From positions 423,501 to 487,500 of the forward strand of contig NZ_CP152050.1 in NCBI RefSeq assembly GCF_038632915.1: DNA of 64,000 nucleotides, given 5' to 3'. The notes beneath the pieces were generated by a model. That model saw only the letters and a program-made list of their open reading frames with translations, ran no database searches and was not told the origin of the DNA. Positions 52,230 through 59,478 of the stretch are shown one piece after another. The stretch's first letter is position 1; every line of letters begins with the position of its first letter. This DNA is from Paenisporosarcina sp. FSL H8-0542 (lineage in GTDB: Bacteria > Bacillota > Bacilli > Bacillales_A > Planococcaceae). Position numbers and translations under genes: made by a program.

Positions 52230-52865
52230 ATGAATGTTTTAGTAGTAAAAGCAAATAACCGTCCTTCTACAGAAGGCGTTTCAAGTAAAATGCACGATGT
52301 ATTTTTAAATGAAGTGACTAATGCAAAAGAATTGAACATCAACACATTTGATGTATTTAAGGAAGATATGCCTTATTTCGGTCAGGATTTCTTTGATGCG
52401 ATGGCAAAATCAGCTCAAGCTGAACCGTTGAACGATCTTGAACAACGTATTTTGACTGCAGCAAATAAAGCAATGGATGCTTTCTTGGAGGCGGATGTTG
52501 TGGTATTCGCATTCCCACTATGGAATAAAACGATTCCAGCTCCTTTACAAACGTTCATTGATTACATTTACCGTGCGGGTGTAACATTCAGCTATAATGA
52601 AAATGGACCAGTTGGTTTAGTACCGGATAAAAAAGTTATTATTTTAAATGCACGTGGTGGTGTTTACTCGACACCAGAAATGGCACCATCTGAAATGAGC
52701 GTCAACTATGTGCGTATGATCATGAATTTCTTCGGTATTACTAATATTGAAGAAGTCATTATTGAAGGGCACAATCAATATCCAGACCGTGCAGAACAAA
52801 TTATTGCAGATGGAATGTCTGAAGTGAAAGCTGTGGCATCACGTTTGGCGAAAGTAACAGTTTAA
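52230..52865 (+). CDS. azoR: FMN-dependent NADH-azoreductase
   Basis: A 211-residue flavodoxin-fold quinone/azo reductase. 'VLVVKANNRPSTEGVSSKMHDVFLNEV' forms the FMN phosphate-binding start, 'VVVFAFPLWNKTIPAPLQTFIDYIYRAGVTFSYNE' the flavin-contact region, and 'VIILNARGGVYST' another FMN-binding loop. It detoxifies quinones with NADH. AAAGGAG precedes ATG 52230. The MhqR-type site upstream fits azoR2 in B. subtilis. Confidence 0.93.
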   Translation: MNVLVVKANNRPSTEGVSSKMHDVFLNEVTNAKELNINTFDVFKEDMPYFGQDFFDAMAKSAQAEPLNDLEQRILTAANKAMDAFLEADVVVFAFPLWNKTIPAPLQTFIDYIYRAGVTFSYNENGPVGLVPDKKVIILNARGGVYSTPEMAPSEMSVNYVRMIMNFFGITNIEEVIIEGHNQYPDRAEQIIADGMSEVKAVASRLAKVTV

Positions 52866-52871
52866 GATGCA

Positions 52872-52908
52872 AAAAGGATTGGGCACATTGTGTCCAATCC
52901 TTTTCTTT
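52872..52908 (+). terminator. Bidirectional terminator between azoR and the DUF2500 gene
   Basis: AAAAGGATTGGGCACA pairs with TGTCCAATCCTTTT (one bulge) and is followed by CTTTTT. Confidence 0.85.
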
Positions 52909-53283
52909 TTACTCTTCTTTTTTCTTTCGCTCAAACCCTTTAAACCGCGATCCTTGAAAAGTGAGCATCCCCAAGTCTTCTTCGGCTAGTAACCCAAACT
53001 GGGAGCCATCGACGCCCAGTTCCATTCGATCTCCACTTTGTACTTGGAACGTCACGTAATACCACGTGCTTGCAGACGAATCTCCATGACCGCCGGAAGT
53101 TTCAGTGCGTTTCGTTACGACTTCAGCCGGTACGGTCAATACCGGTGATTGATTGTTTTTCGACCATTGAGATATTCCTTTGATTATGACAAAAATAAAA
53201 GTCCCGATTACTAAAGTGAAAATGAGAATGAAAAACGTAAAGAAAATGCCTGTTCCGAGTCCAGAAAACATAAATAAATCCAT
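52909..53283 (-). CDS. DUF2500 membrane protein
   Basis: A 124-residue protein with one N-terminal transmembrane helix (GIFFTFFILIFTLVIGTFIFVII) and a C-terminal beta-rich domain: 'VPAEVVTKRTETSGG', 'STWYYVTFQVQSGDRMELGVDGSQFGLLAEEDLGMLTFQGSRFKGFER'. This is the DUF2500 pattern. Function unknown. It has its own short transcription unit. Confidence 0.9.
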   Translation of the reverse strand: MDLFMFSGLGTGIFFTFFILIFTLVIGTFIFVIIKGISQWSKNNQSPVLTVPAEVVTKRTETSGGHGDSSASTWYYVTFQVQSGDRMELGVDGSQFGLLAEEDLGMLTFQGSRFKGFERKKKEE

Positions 53284-53359
53284 AATTTACAAACCCCCTG
53301 TAGTAAATGATACGAATTACGAGTAAAATAGTTTCAATATTAAAAAGAAGGTGACAACA

Positions 53360-54382
53360 ATGATTTGCTATCCAAATGCTCTTCAACCAAGACAGACTAT
53401 AGGATTCACTGCTCCTTCCTCCGGTGTAGAAGAAGAACTTCACCACTTGATTCATCAGAGCCAGAAACAGTTTGAAAATCGAGGATTTAACATAGAAATT
53501 GGGGAAACGGTGTGGACACAGCATAAAGCCGCTTCAGCCACGAAAGAAAAGCGAGCAAAAGAACTGAATGCGATGCTTCAAAACAAAGATATCCACGCAA
53601 TTATCCCTCCATGGGGAGGGGAAATCCTACAGGAGATTTTGCCGCTTATTGAGTGGGAGCAAGCACAATCAAAATGGATTCTTGGCTATTCGGATACAAG
53701 TACTCTGTTGTTCGCATTGACATTGAAAACGGGTATTGCAACCGCACACGGAACGAACTTCGTCGACGTGAGAAGTGACGAATGGGATCCAACTACGAGT
53801 AGATTTTTGGATGTCCTATCTGCTGAAGAAGGAGCAATCATCCATCAAGCTTCTTCTCTCAACTATCAATCTGAATGGTCTCATGATAGACAACCAAAAC
53901 CGTACGTTTTTAATCTTGATACTGAGACGAAGTGGGAAACAGTTTACAATCGGCCGGTAGAAATGAAAGGCCGCCTTCTCGGTGGTTGCATGGATACCAT
54001 TCGCCATTTAATCGGTACACCTTACGGAGACGTGAAAACGTTCCAGCAAACATACTTGGCAAATGAACCAATCGTGTGGTTCCTTGAGAACTGTGATATG
54101 TCCGCAACAGATTTCCACCGTACGCTAATGCAAATGCAGCAAACGGGTTGGTTTGATTATGCATCCGGAATCGTTTTTGGACGCACACCAGCAGGTCAGG
54201 AGGTTGGGGGATTCACCACGCTTGATGCAATGGAAAGGTTGGCAGAATCGACAAACTTACCTATTATCTATAATGCTGATATCGGTCATGTGCCGCCGCA
54301 GATGACTTTCGTCAATGGAGCGTATGCAGTGATTAAAGCTTCAGACGGTAAAGGTGAAGTGACCATGACATTGAAAAAATAA
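53360..54382 (+). CDS. S66-family serine peptidase (LD-carboxypeptidase/MccF-like)
   Basis: A 340-residue protein. 'TIGFTAPSSGVEEE' opens the fold, 'AIIPPWGGEILQEILPLI' and 'WILGYSDTSTLLFAL' contain the nucleophile Ser region, 'LLGGCMDTIRHLIGTPYGDV' the second strand set, and the catalytic Glu/His are around 'LENCDMS' and 'IGHVPPQMTFVNG'. The family cleaves murein tetrapeptides (LdcA) or detoxifies microcin-like peptidyl nucleotides (MccF). ATG 53360 follows AGAAGGTG. Confidence 0.88.
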   Translation: MICYPNALQPRQTIGFTAPSSGVEEELHHLIHQSQKQFENRGFNIEIGETVWTQHKAASATKEKRAKELNAMLQNKDIHAIIPPWGGEILQEILPLIEWEQAQSKWILGYSDTSTLLFALTLKTGIATAHGTNFVDVRSDEWDPTTSRFLDVLSAEEGAIIHQASSLNYQSEWSHDRQPKPYVFNLDTETKWETVYNRPVEMKGRLLGGCMDTIRHLIGTPYGDVKTFQQTYLANEPIVWFLENCDMSATDFHRTLMQMQQTGWFDYASGIVFGRTPAGQEVGGFTTLDAMERLAESTNLPIIYNADIGHVPPQMTFVNGAYAVIKASDGKGEVTMTLKK

Positions 54383-54384
54383 CA

Positions 54385-54425
54385 AAAAGCTGTTCTTCCC
54401 TGAAATAGAGAAGAACAGCTTTTCT
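54385..54425 (+). terminator. Terminator after the S66 gene
   Basis: AAAAGCTGTTCTTC (54385-54398) pairs perfectly with GAAGAACAGCTTTT (54410-54423), then CTTAT. Confidence 0.9.
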
Positions 54426-54687
54426 TATGATAATCCTTGGCAAAGTATGAAACTCCACCGGCAATAGCTTGCAGAATAAAGACAACAAATAACAAGGTAA
54501 TTAAACGCCAATCGAAAATAGCTGTAGTAAGAGAGTCGACTAAGTTTTTTGTAACTAAGGGAATGACTAATCCGGTTATCGTTTCAGCCAAGGCCAAAAT
54601 AACCGCGAAAATAGTTATGCCTATAGGCCATTTGAGTGAACGAATCAATTGGAAAAATTGTGTGGATGATGAACTTTCAATCTTCAA
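54426..54687 (-). pseudogene. N-terminal stub of an ABC exporter (BmrA-like)
   Basis: On the minus strand from TTG 54687, about 85 residues match the start of a homodimeric multidrug ABC exporter: 'FFQLIRSLKWPIGITIFAVILALAETITGLVIPLVTKNLVDSLTTAIFDWRLITLLFVVFILQAIAGGVSYFAKDY'. Two helices of the permease domain are recognisable. At about 54426 the similarity ends and the frame runs into the S66 terminator. The remaining permease helices and the whole ATPase domain are missing, so this is a truncated remnant. Confidence 0.75.
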
Positions 54688-54880
54688 AGTGTATGTCGTC
54701 CCTTCGTATCATTAAAATTAGTTAGTAATACCCAATTTTAATACTAATCTATCAGAGAAACATTGACTATCTTCCGACATTAATCGACAATAATATAGGA
54801 AATGAATATTGCATACATTTGGCATTTATATACAACATTTGGAAAATGAATGGATTGGGATAGATATGGGAGGTGACAAT

Positions 54881-57043
54881 GTGTCAAATAGACAAGTACA
54901 AGCTTATTTTTTGTTGGTTATCATTTTATTGACAGTTGTTACCTTAACTATTTTTAATTATAAATCTTCAAAAGAATTTGTCCAAGAAACTGTAAAAAAA
55001 GAAAATCGTTTATTACTTGATAACTTTACAGATGAAACAAATAAGTTCTCAAATGAACGTGTAGCCGAGCTTGAGTTGATAGCTGATTACATAACGTTAC
55101 TTAAAACAGAAGAAGACATCGTTCAGTTTCTGAAGAATCAGCGTGAAAAAATGCCGTTTTTTTCTTCACTAGGTTTCATAACTCCTGAAGGGGAAGTGTT
55201 GGCGGGAGATGGTTCTCGTTTTAAAGTGAATCAACAAGAATCTTTTGATCGTGCTTTGCAGGGGGAGCTGGTCTTTAGTGAATTATTTCCTTACTATCAA
55301 GATTCCACACAGTTGGTAAGTGCAGTCCGAATTCCTGTATTCCAAGACGGCAATATCATTGGCGTACTCTCTGGAGTATTCAATATGGGCAATCTAGTTG
55401 GTGCGATCGCATCAGATTCAAACTTACCGGGGACATTATATTTATTTAGAGAGAATCAAGTGATTTTCTCTAATTCCAATCATGATTTTGAAACAGCTGT
55501 ACCTAATGGATCTCAAGTCCTGTCCCAAATCAACGCAATGGGTCAAGGGACCATCATAATAGATGAGAATAAAGCACATTATGTTATGTATCAGCATACT
55601 AGTGGCGGTTGGACATTTGTAGTTGACTCCTATAAAGAGAAGACTGTTCAGCAAATTTCCTCCATTTTTTGGCGTAATACGATGATTGTAGTATTAGCAA
55701 TTATCTTTCTTTGTAGCATTCTCTATTATTTGAAACGTAATGAACAACGTGAAGAAAACATGTTGAAACGTGATTTATTAACGAATTTGCCAAATCGGGT
55801 AGTGTTAGAAGAACGTTTAAAAAAAGGATTGAACCCACAGAATTTTAAAAGGTTCACCTTGTACTTTATCAATTTAGATCGATTTAAAGATATAAATGAA
55901 CGAAATGGCTATCAGTTGGGTGATAGAGTGCTATTTGAGACAAGTCGAAAAATCCAGGCATTTGCCGGCAAGAATGAGTTGTACAGAGTTGGCGGAGACG
56001 AATTTGTTCTGCTTGTACCCGCTCATTCGGAAGAAGAATTACGAACCAGGGGACTTGAACTAGTAAAATTAATGGAAGTGCCCATCGAATTATCTTCAAC
56101 GGAAAGTATGTGGGTAACATTCAGTGTCGGGATTCGTAAGTCTCAATTAGGTGACTGGCCAGATCTAATGATGCAAGATTCAACATTTGCAGTACAAGAA
56201 GCAAAAAAACAAGGCGGAAACCGTTTTGTCTTCTTCTCTCAGGAACTTGCCAATCAAAATGAGCGTGTTCGTTTGATTGCTAACAATGTGGTTCATGCGT
56301 TAGCCAACAATGAATTTTTCATGGTCTATCAGCCGGTTTATGATTTATCTACGAAAAACATAACGAGCTATGAAGCTTTGTTGAGGTGGAAGTCTCCAAC
56401 TATTGGACAAGTGTCCCCTGTGGAATTCATTCCTTTATTGGAAGAAAGCGAGTTGATTATTCCTGTTGGAAAATGGATTTTGCGCCAAGTGACGGCACAA
56501 CTGAATCGTTGGGAAGCGGAAGGACACGAGGATTTTCAAGTGGCTGTCAATATCTCCGTCAGGCAAATGATGCATCCCGATTTTTTACATGATGTAAAAT
56601 CCATTATTCACGAAGCTAATATATCTGCAAAGCGATTAATTTTTGAAATTACGGAAACCGTGGCAGTACAAAATAGTGAACTAGCCAATCAAATTTTGAC
56701 CGAGTTAAACAATTTAGGTGTCAAAACAGCACTGGATGATTTTGGAACCGGCTATTCTTCTTTATCAATATTAAAAATCTTACCTATCCAACAACTAAAA
56801 GTAGACCGATCCTTTATCGTGAAAATGGAACTAGAAGAAGACAAATCACTGGTGATTTTACAAGGGATTTTGGACATTGCTCGAAATCTTGGGATGACCA
56901 CTGTTATGGAGGGTGTAGAAACACTCGAACAGCTCGATTTATTGAAAAATATGGGTGCTCAAAAAATCCAAGGTTTTCTAATCAGCCAAGCCGTAGTGGC
57001 GGAGCTTGCAATTGAACTGCGAAAACAAACATGGCTGCATTAA
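54881..57043 (+). CDS. GGDEF-EAL protein with an extracellular sensor domain
   Basis: A 720-residue membrane protein: TM1 (about 8-26), an extracytoplasmic Cache/CHASE-like sensor (about 27-260), TM2 (about 265-285), GGDEF (about 300-455) and EAL (about 475-720). The diguanylate cyclase site YRVGGDEF is intact, with 'FINLDRFKDIN' as the metal loop; no RxxD inhibitory site is seen. The EAL domain has EALLRW, 'NISVRQ', 'DDFGTGYSSL' and 'QGFLIS', so phosphodiesterase activity is plausible. It would make or degrade c-di-GMP. I prefer GTG 54881, behind GGAGGTGA. It stands alone with a terminator. Confidence 0.9.
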   Translation: MSNRQVQAYFLLVIILLTVVTLTIFNYKSSKEFVQETVKKENRLLLDNFTDETNKFSNERVAELELIADYITLLKTEEDIVQFLKNQREKMPFFSSLGFITPEGEVLAGDGSRFKVNQQESFDRALQGELVFSELFPYYQDSTQLVSAVRIPVFQDGNIIGVLSGVFNMGNLVGAIASDSNLPGTLYLFRENQVIFSNSNHDFETAVPNGSQVLSQINAMGQGTIIIDENKAHYVMYQHTSGGWTFVVDSYKEKTVQQISSIFWRNTMIVVLAIIFLCSILYYLKRNEQREENMLKRDLLTNLPNRVVLEERLKKGLNPQNFKRFTLYFINLDRFKDINERNGYQLGDRVLFETSRKIQAFAGKNELYRVGGDEFVLLVPAHSEEELRTRGLELVKLMEVPIELSSTESMWVTFSVGIRKSQLGDWPDLMMQDSTFAVQEAKKQGGNRFVFFSQELANQNERVRLIANNVVHALANNEFFMVYQPVYDLSTKNITSYEALLRWKSPTIGQVSPVEFIPLLEESELIIPVGKWILRQVTAQLNRWEAEGHEDFQVAVNISVRQMMHPDFLHDVKSIIHEANISAKRLIFEITETVAVQNSELANQILTELNNLGVKTALDDFGTGYSSLSILKILPIQQLKVDRSFIVKMELEEDKSLVILQGILDIARNLGMTTVMEGVETLEQLDLLKNMGAQKIQGFLISQAVVAELAIELRKQTWLH

Positions 57044-57044
57044 A

Positions 57045-57082
57045 AAAGGAACTTCTCTCGAATGAAGAGAAGTTCCTTTTGT
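57045..57082 (+). terminator. Terminator after the GGDEF-EAL gene
   Basis: AAAAGGAACTTCTCT (57045-57059) pairs perfectly with AGAGAAGTTCCTTTT (57066-57080). Confidence 0.9.
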
Positions 57083-57210
57083 ATTCTTTTGAATTAGAAT
57101 TTTTCTACGTTATCTCATGTCTAGTTCCAAGCGCAAACTCGCACAAAGAAGGCTTTCAAATCAACCTTCCAGAGCCGGCGTCGAGTTAGAGTGGTGCCTT
57201 TCATCTTCAA

Positions 57211-57732
57211 TTAAGCAGGATTTGCTTCAAGTTCTACAGTGATTTTAATGTCTTTTCCTACTAATACACCGCCAGTTTCAAGCGCTTGGTTCCATGTCAA
57301 ACCAAAATCTTCACGGTTGATTTTCGTTTCAGCTGTGAATCCAACTACTTCTTGGCCCCATGGGTTTGTGCCTTTACCTTCGTATTCAGCTTCAAAGACA
57401 ACCGGTTTCGTGATGTCTTTAATCGTTAAATCTCCAGCAATTTTATATTCGTCGTCATTTTTAGAGATGTTGTTAGCCACAAATTTGATTTCCGGAAACT
57501 CTTCAGCATTGAAAAAATCACCTGAACGAAGGTGGTTATCACGATCTTCGTTACCTGTATTAATACTTGCCACGTTGATGTTGAAGGCAATATTTGCATT
57601 AGTTAAATCTGCTTCATTCGCTACTACAGTTGCACCGAAATCACCGAAATTTCCACGTACTTTTGATACCATCATATGTTTTACAGAAAATCCAATACTT
57701 GAGTGAGCTGCATCGACATTCCAATTTTTCAT
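57211..57732 (-). CDS. YceI-family lipid-binding-like protein, cytoplasmic
   Basis: A 173-residue beta-barrel protein of the YceI family: 'WNVDAAHSSIGFSVKHMMVSKVRGNFGDF', 'SGDFFNAEEFPEIKFVANNI', 'GDLTIKDITKPVVFE' and 'INREDFGLTWN'. Members bind isoprenoid or quinone-like lipids. No signal peptide is seen, as is usual in Bacillota. The MhqR-type operator upstream suggests induction by quinones. GGAGG precedes ATG 57732. Confidence 0.9.
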   Translation of the reverse strand: MKNWNVDAAHSSIGFSVKHMMVSKVRGNFGDFGATVVANEADLTNANIAFNINVASINTGNEDRDNHLRSGDFFNAEEFPEIKFVANNISKNDDEYKIAGDLTIKDITKPVVFEAEYEGKGTNPWGQEVVGFTAETKINREDFGLTWNQALETGGVLVGKDIKITVELEANPA

Positions 57733-57772
57733 TTTTTATTCCTCCATGTTGTTTTTTTATTCTCTATAAACT

Positions 57773-57835
57773 ACTATATGCAGTTAATATCTCGATGTCA
57801 ATAGTTCTTAATTAAGATATCTCGAATTAAAGATA
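57773..57835 (-). promoter_or_regulatory. yceI promoter with MhqR-type operator
   Basis: On the minus strand TTGACA (57801-57796), a 17-base spacer and TATAGT (57778-57773) form a near-consensus promoter. An 18-base palindrome TATCTCGAATTAAAGATA lies at 57818-57835, just upstream of the -35. A half site TATCTCGAT (57788-57796) lies in the spacer. The palindrome differs from the azoR one at a single base. Confidence 0.75.
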
Positions 57836-57909
57836 ATTATTTATTTTTAATAAACGACAATATTTATCTCTCTAAAAGTAAGTTGTTAAAAGTAACCTGC
57901 TATTAAAAG

Positions 57910-57958
57910 GTAATTAAATTACTGTATGGTTTACGTGGGTTTTTATTTACGTTATAAT
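57910..57958 (+). promoter_or_regulatory. Promoter of the HxlR-type regulator gene
   Basis: TTTACG (57930-57935), a 17-base spacer and TATAAT (57953-57958). A 13-base palindrome GTAATTAAATTAC (57910-57922) lies just upstream and could be an autoregulatory site. Confidence 0.6.
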
Positions 57959-57981
57959 GACTAACTATAGAGGTGATTTCA

Positions 57982-58290
57982 ATGAAAGAAACTACATTAT
58001 GCCCACGTTTATCAAAAGCGATGGAACTTATCGGGAAAAGATGGACTGGCTTGATTTTATATCAATTATTAGAAGGTCCTCAGCGATTCAACGAAATTGA
58101 ATCAGCTTTGCCGGTTAGCGGACGTCTTCTTTCCGAACGCTTGAAAGAACTTGAAAAAGAAGGATTAGTTAAAAGACATGTTTTTGCCGAAGTACCTGTG
58201 AAAGTTGAATATTCTTTGACAGATAAAGGAAAAGGGCTGAAAGATGCAATTGCCAACATCGAACAGTGGTCAAAAGTATGGTTATCTTAA
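57982..58290 (+). CDS. HxlR-family redox-type regulator (YodB-like)
   Basis: A 102-residue winged-helix protein: 'LCPRLSKAMELIGKRWTGLILYQLLEGPQRFNEIESALP' and 'LLSERLKELEKEGLVKRHVF..VPVKVEYSLTDKG'. It matches B. subtilis YodB closely in this part, including the N-terminal Cys (Cys7 here, Cys6 in YodB), but lacks the two C-terminal Cys that form YodB disulfides. It may sense quinones or diamide by modification of the single Cys. ATG 57982 follows AGAGGTG. Located next to yceI. Confidence 0.85.
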   Translation: MKETTLCPRLSKAMELIGKRWTGLILYQLLEGPQRFNEIESALPVSGRLLSERLKELEKEGLVKRHVFAEVPVKVEYSLTDKGKGLKDAIANIEQWSKVWLS

Positions 58291-58364
58291 AATTACTTGT
58301 CAAATAGATCGCCAATACGCATACTATGTAATGGAAAGAGTTAAGGGAAAGGATTTGGCTTTTC

Positions 58365-59279
58365 ATGACTAAACAGCGTTGGTTTGACGATTTAACAGAA
58401 AAAATTTCACACGAATGTGTAAAAATAGATGAACCACTTTACTTGCACACGATGACAAAAATGGGTGGCCGGGCCGATTTATTTGTATCTCCGACTACCG
58501 AAGAAGAAGCAATTTTTGTTGTGTCATATTCCCATCAACAACAGATACCCATGCTTTTGCTAGGGAATGGATCCAATATGGTGGTCCGAGATGGTGGAGT
58601 ACGTGGAATTGTCTTGAATTTGTCTAAGTTAAATGAAATAAAAATTGATGGTACGCGTGTATATGCTCAAAGCGGTGCTGATATCATTGATGTATCTAAA
58701 GCTGCAGCAAAAGAAACCTTATCAGGTCTCGAATTTGCGTGTGGTATCCCAGGTTCAGTCGGTGGTGCAATGGCCATGAATGCGGGCGCATACGGTGGAG
58801 AGATAAAAGATGTTATTTTCCAGTGTACTGTATTGACTCATGAAGGGGAAAAGCTGGTCTTATCGAAAGATGAGCTTGAGTTGGATTATCGCATGAGTGT
58901 GATTACGAAAAAAGGCTATTATGTATTATCTGCAGAATTTGACTTAGTTAGTGGAGATCAACTGACCATTGATGCGAAAATAGCGGATTTGACACATTTA
59001 CGTGAATCTAAACAACCTTTGGAATATCCTTCAGCAGGAAGTGTGTTTAAACGTCCTCCAGGTTATTTCGCTGGGAAACTTATTCAGGATTGCGAGTTGC
59101 AAGGCAAAGGATTTGGTGGAGCTGAAGTGTCGACGAAACATGCAGGCTTTATTGTAAATAAAAACAATGCCACTGCTACTGACTATATCCAAACAATTGA
59201 AATGGTCAAAGAGAAAGTAAAAGAACAATTCGGTATTGAATTAGATCTTGAAGTGAAAATTGTAGGCGAAAATGAATAA
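58365..59279 (+). CDS. murB: UDP-N-acetylenolpyruvoylglucosamine reductase
   Basis: A 304-residue FAD enzyme of peptidoglycan precursor synthesis. 'LLLGNGSNMVVRDGGVRGIVL' and 'GIPGSVGGAMAMNAGAYGGEI' form the FAD-binding site, and 'PSAGSVFKRPPG' carries the catalytic Ser and the region typical of the shorter type II enzymes. 'HAGFIVN' near the end contains conserved family residues. AAAGGA lies before ATG 58365. It is monocistronic. Confidence 0.96.
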   Translation: MTKQRWFDDLTEKISHECVKIDEPLYLHTMTKMGGRADLFVSPTTEEEAIFVVSYSHQQQIPMLLLGNGSNMVVRDGGVRGIVLNLSKLNEIKIDGTRVYAQSGADIIDVSKAAAKETLSGLEFACGIPGSVGGAMAMNAGAYGGEIKDVIFQCTVLTHEGEKLVLSKDELELDYRMSVITKKGYYVLSAEFDLVSGDQLTIDAKIADLTHLRESKQPLEYPSAGSVFKRPPGYFAGKLIQDCELQGKGFGGAEVSTKHAGFIVNKNNATATDYIQTIEMVKEKVKEQFGIELDLEVKIVGENE

Positions 59280-59281
59280 AT

Positions 59282-59322
59282 GAAGAAGCCTCTAATTCCA
59301 TTGGGATTAGAGGCTTCTTTCA
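59282..59322 (+). terminator. murB terminator
   Basis: GAAGAAGCCTCTAAT (59282-59296) pairs with ATTAGAGGCTTCTT (59306-59319), then TTTC. Confidence 0.9.
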
Positions 59323-59478
59323 TTCCGTTAAACTAAAGAAACAATCTGTAGAAGAATTATTGGAATAATACAAGTGGAATGGACTGTGACAGGTCATGTC
59401 CACTTGTTTTTTATTTGGAAGGACTTTTTTTGTATCAGTCGAAATAATATAGTAAGAAAGTATCAGGGGGAGAAAGAA

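Noticed and set aside
57105-57205. GC-richer intergenic stretch after the GGDEF-EAL gene, containing TCTAGTTCCAAGCGC and GAGCCGGCG
   Set aside because: It resembles the short dispersed sequences seen in many Bacillales genomes, but I could not align it with other copies in this window, so I did not list it as a repeat.
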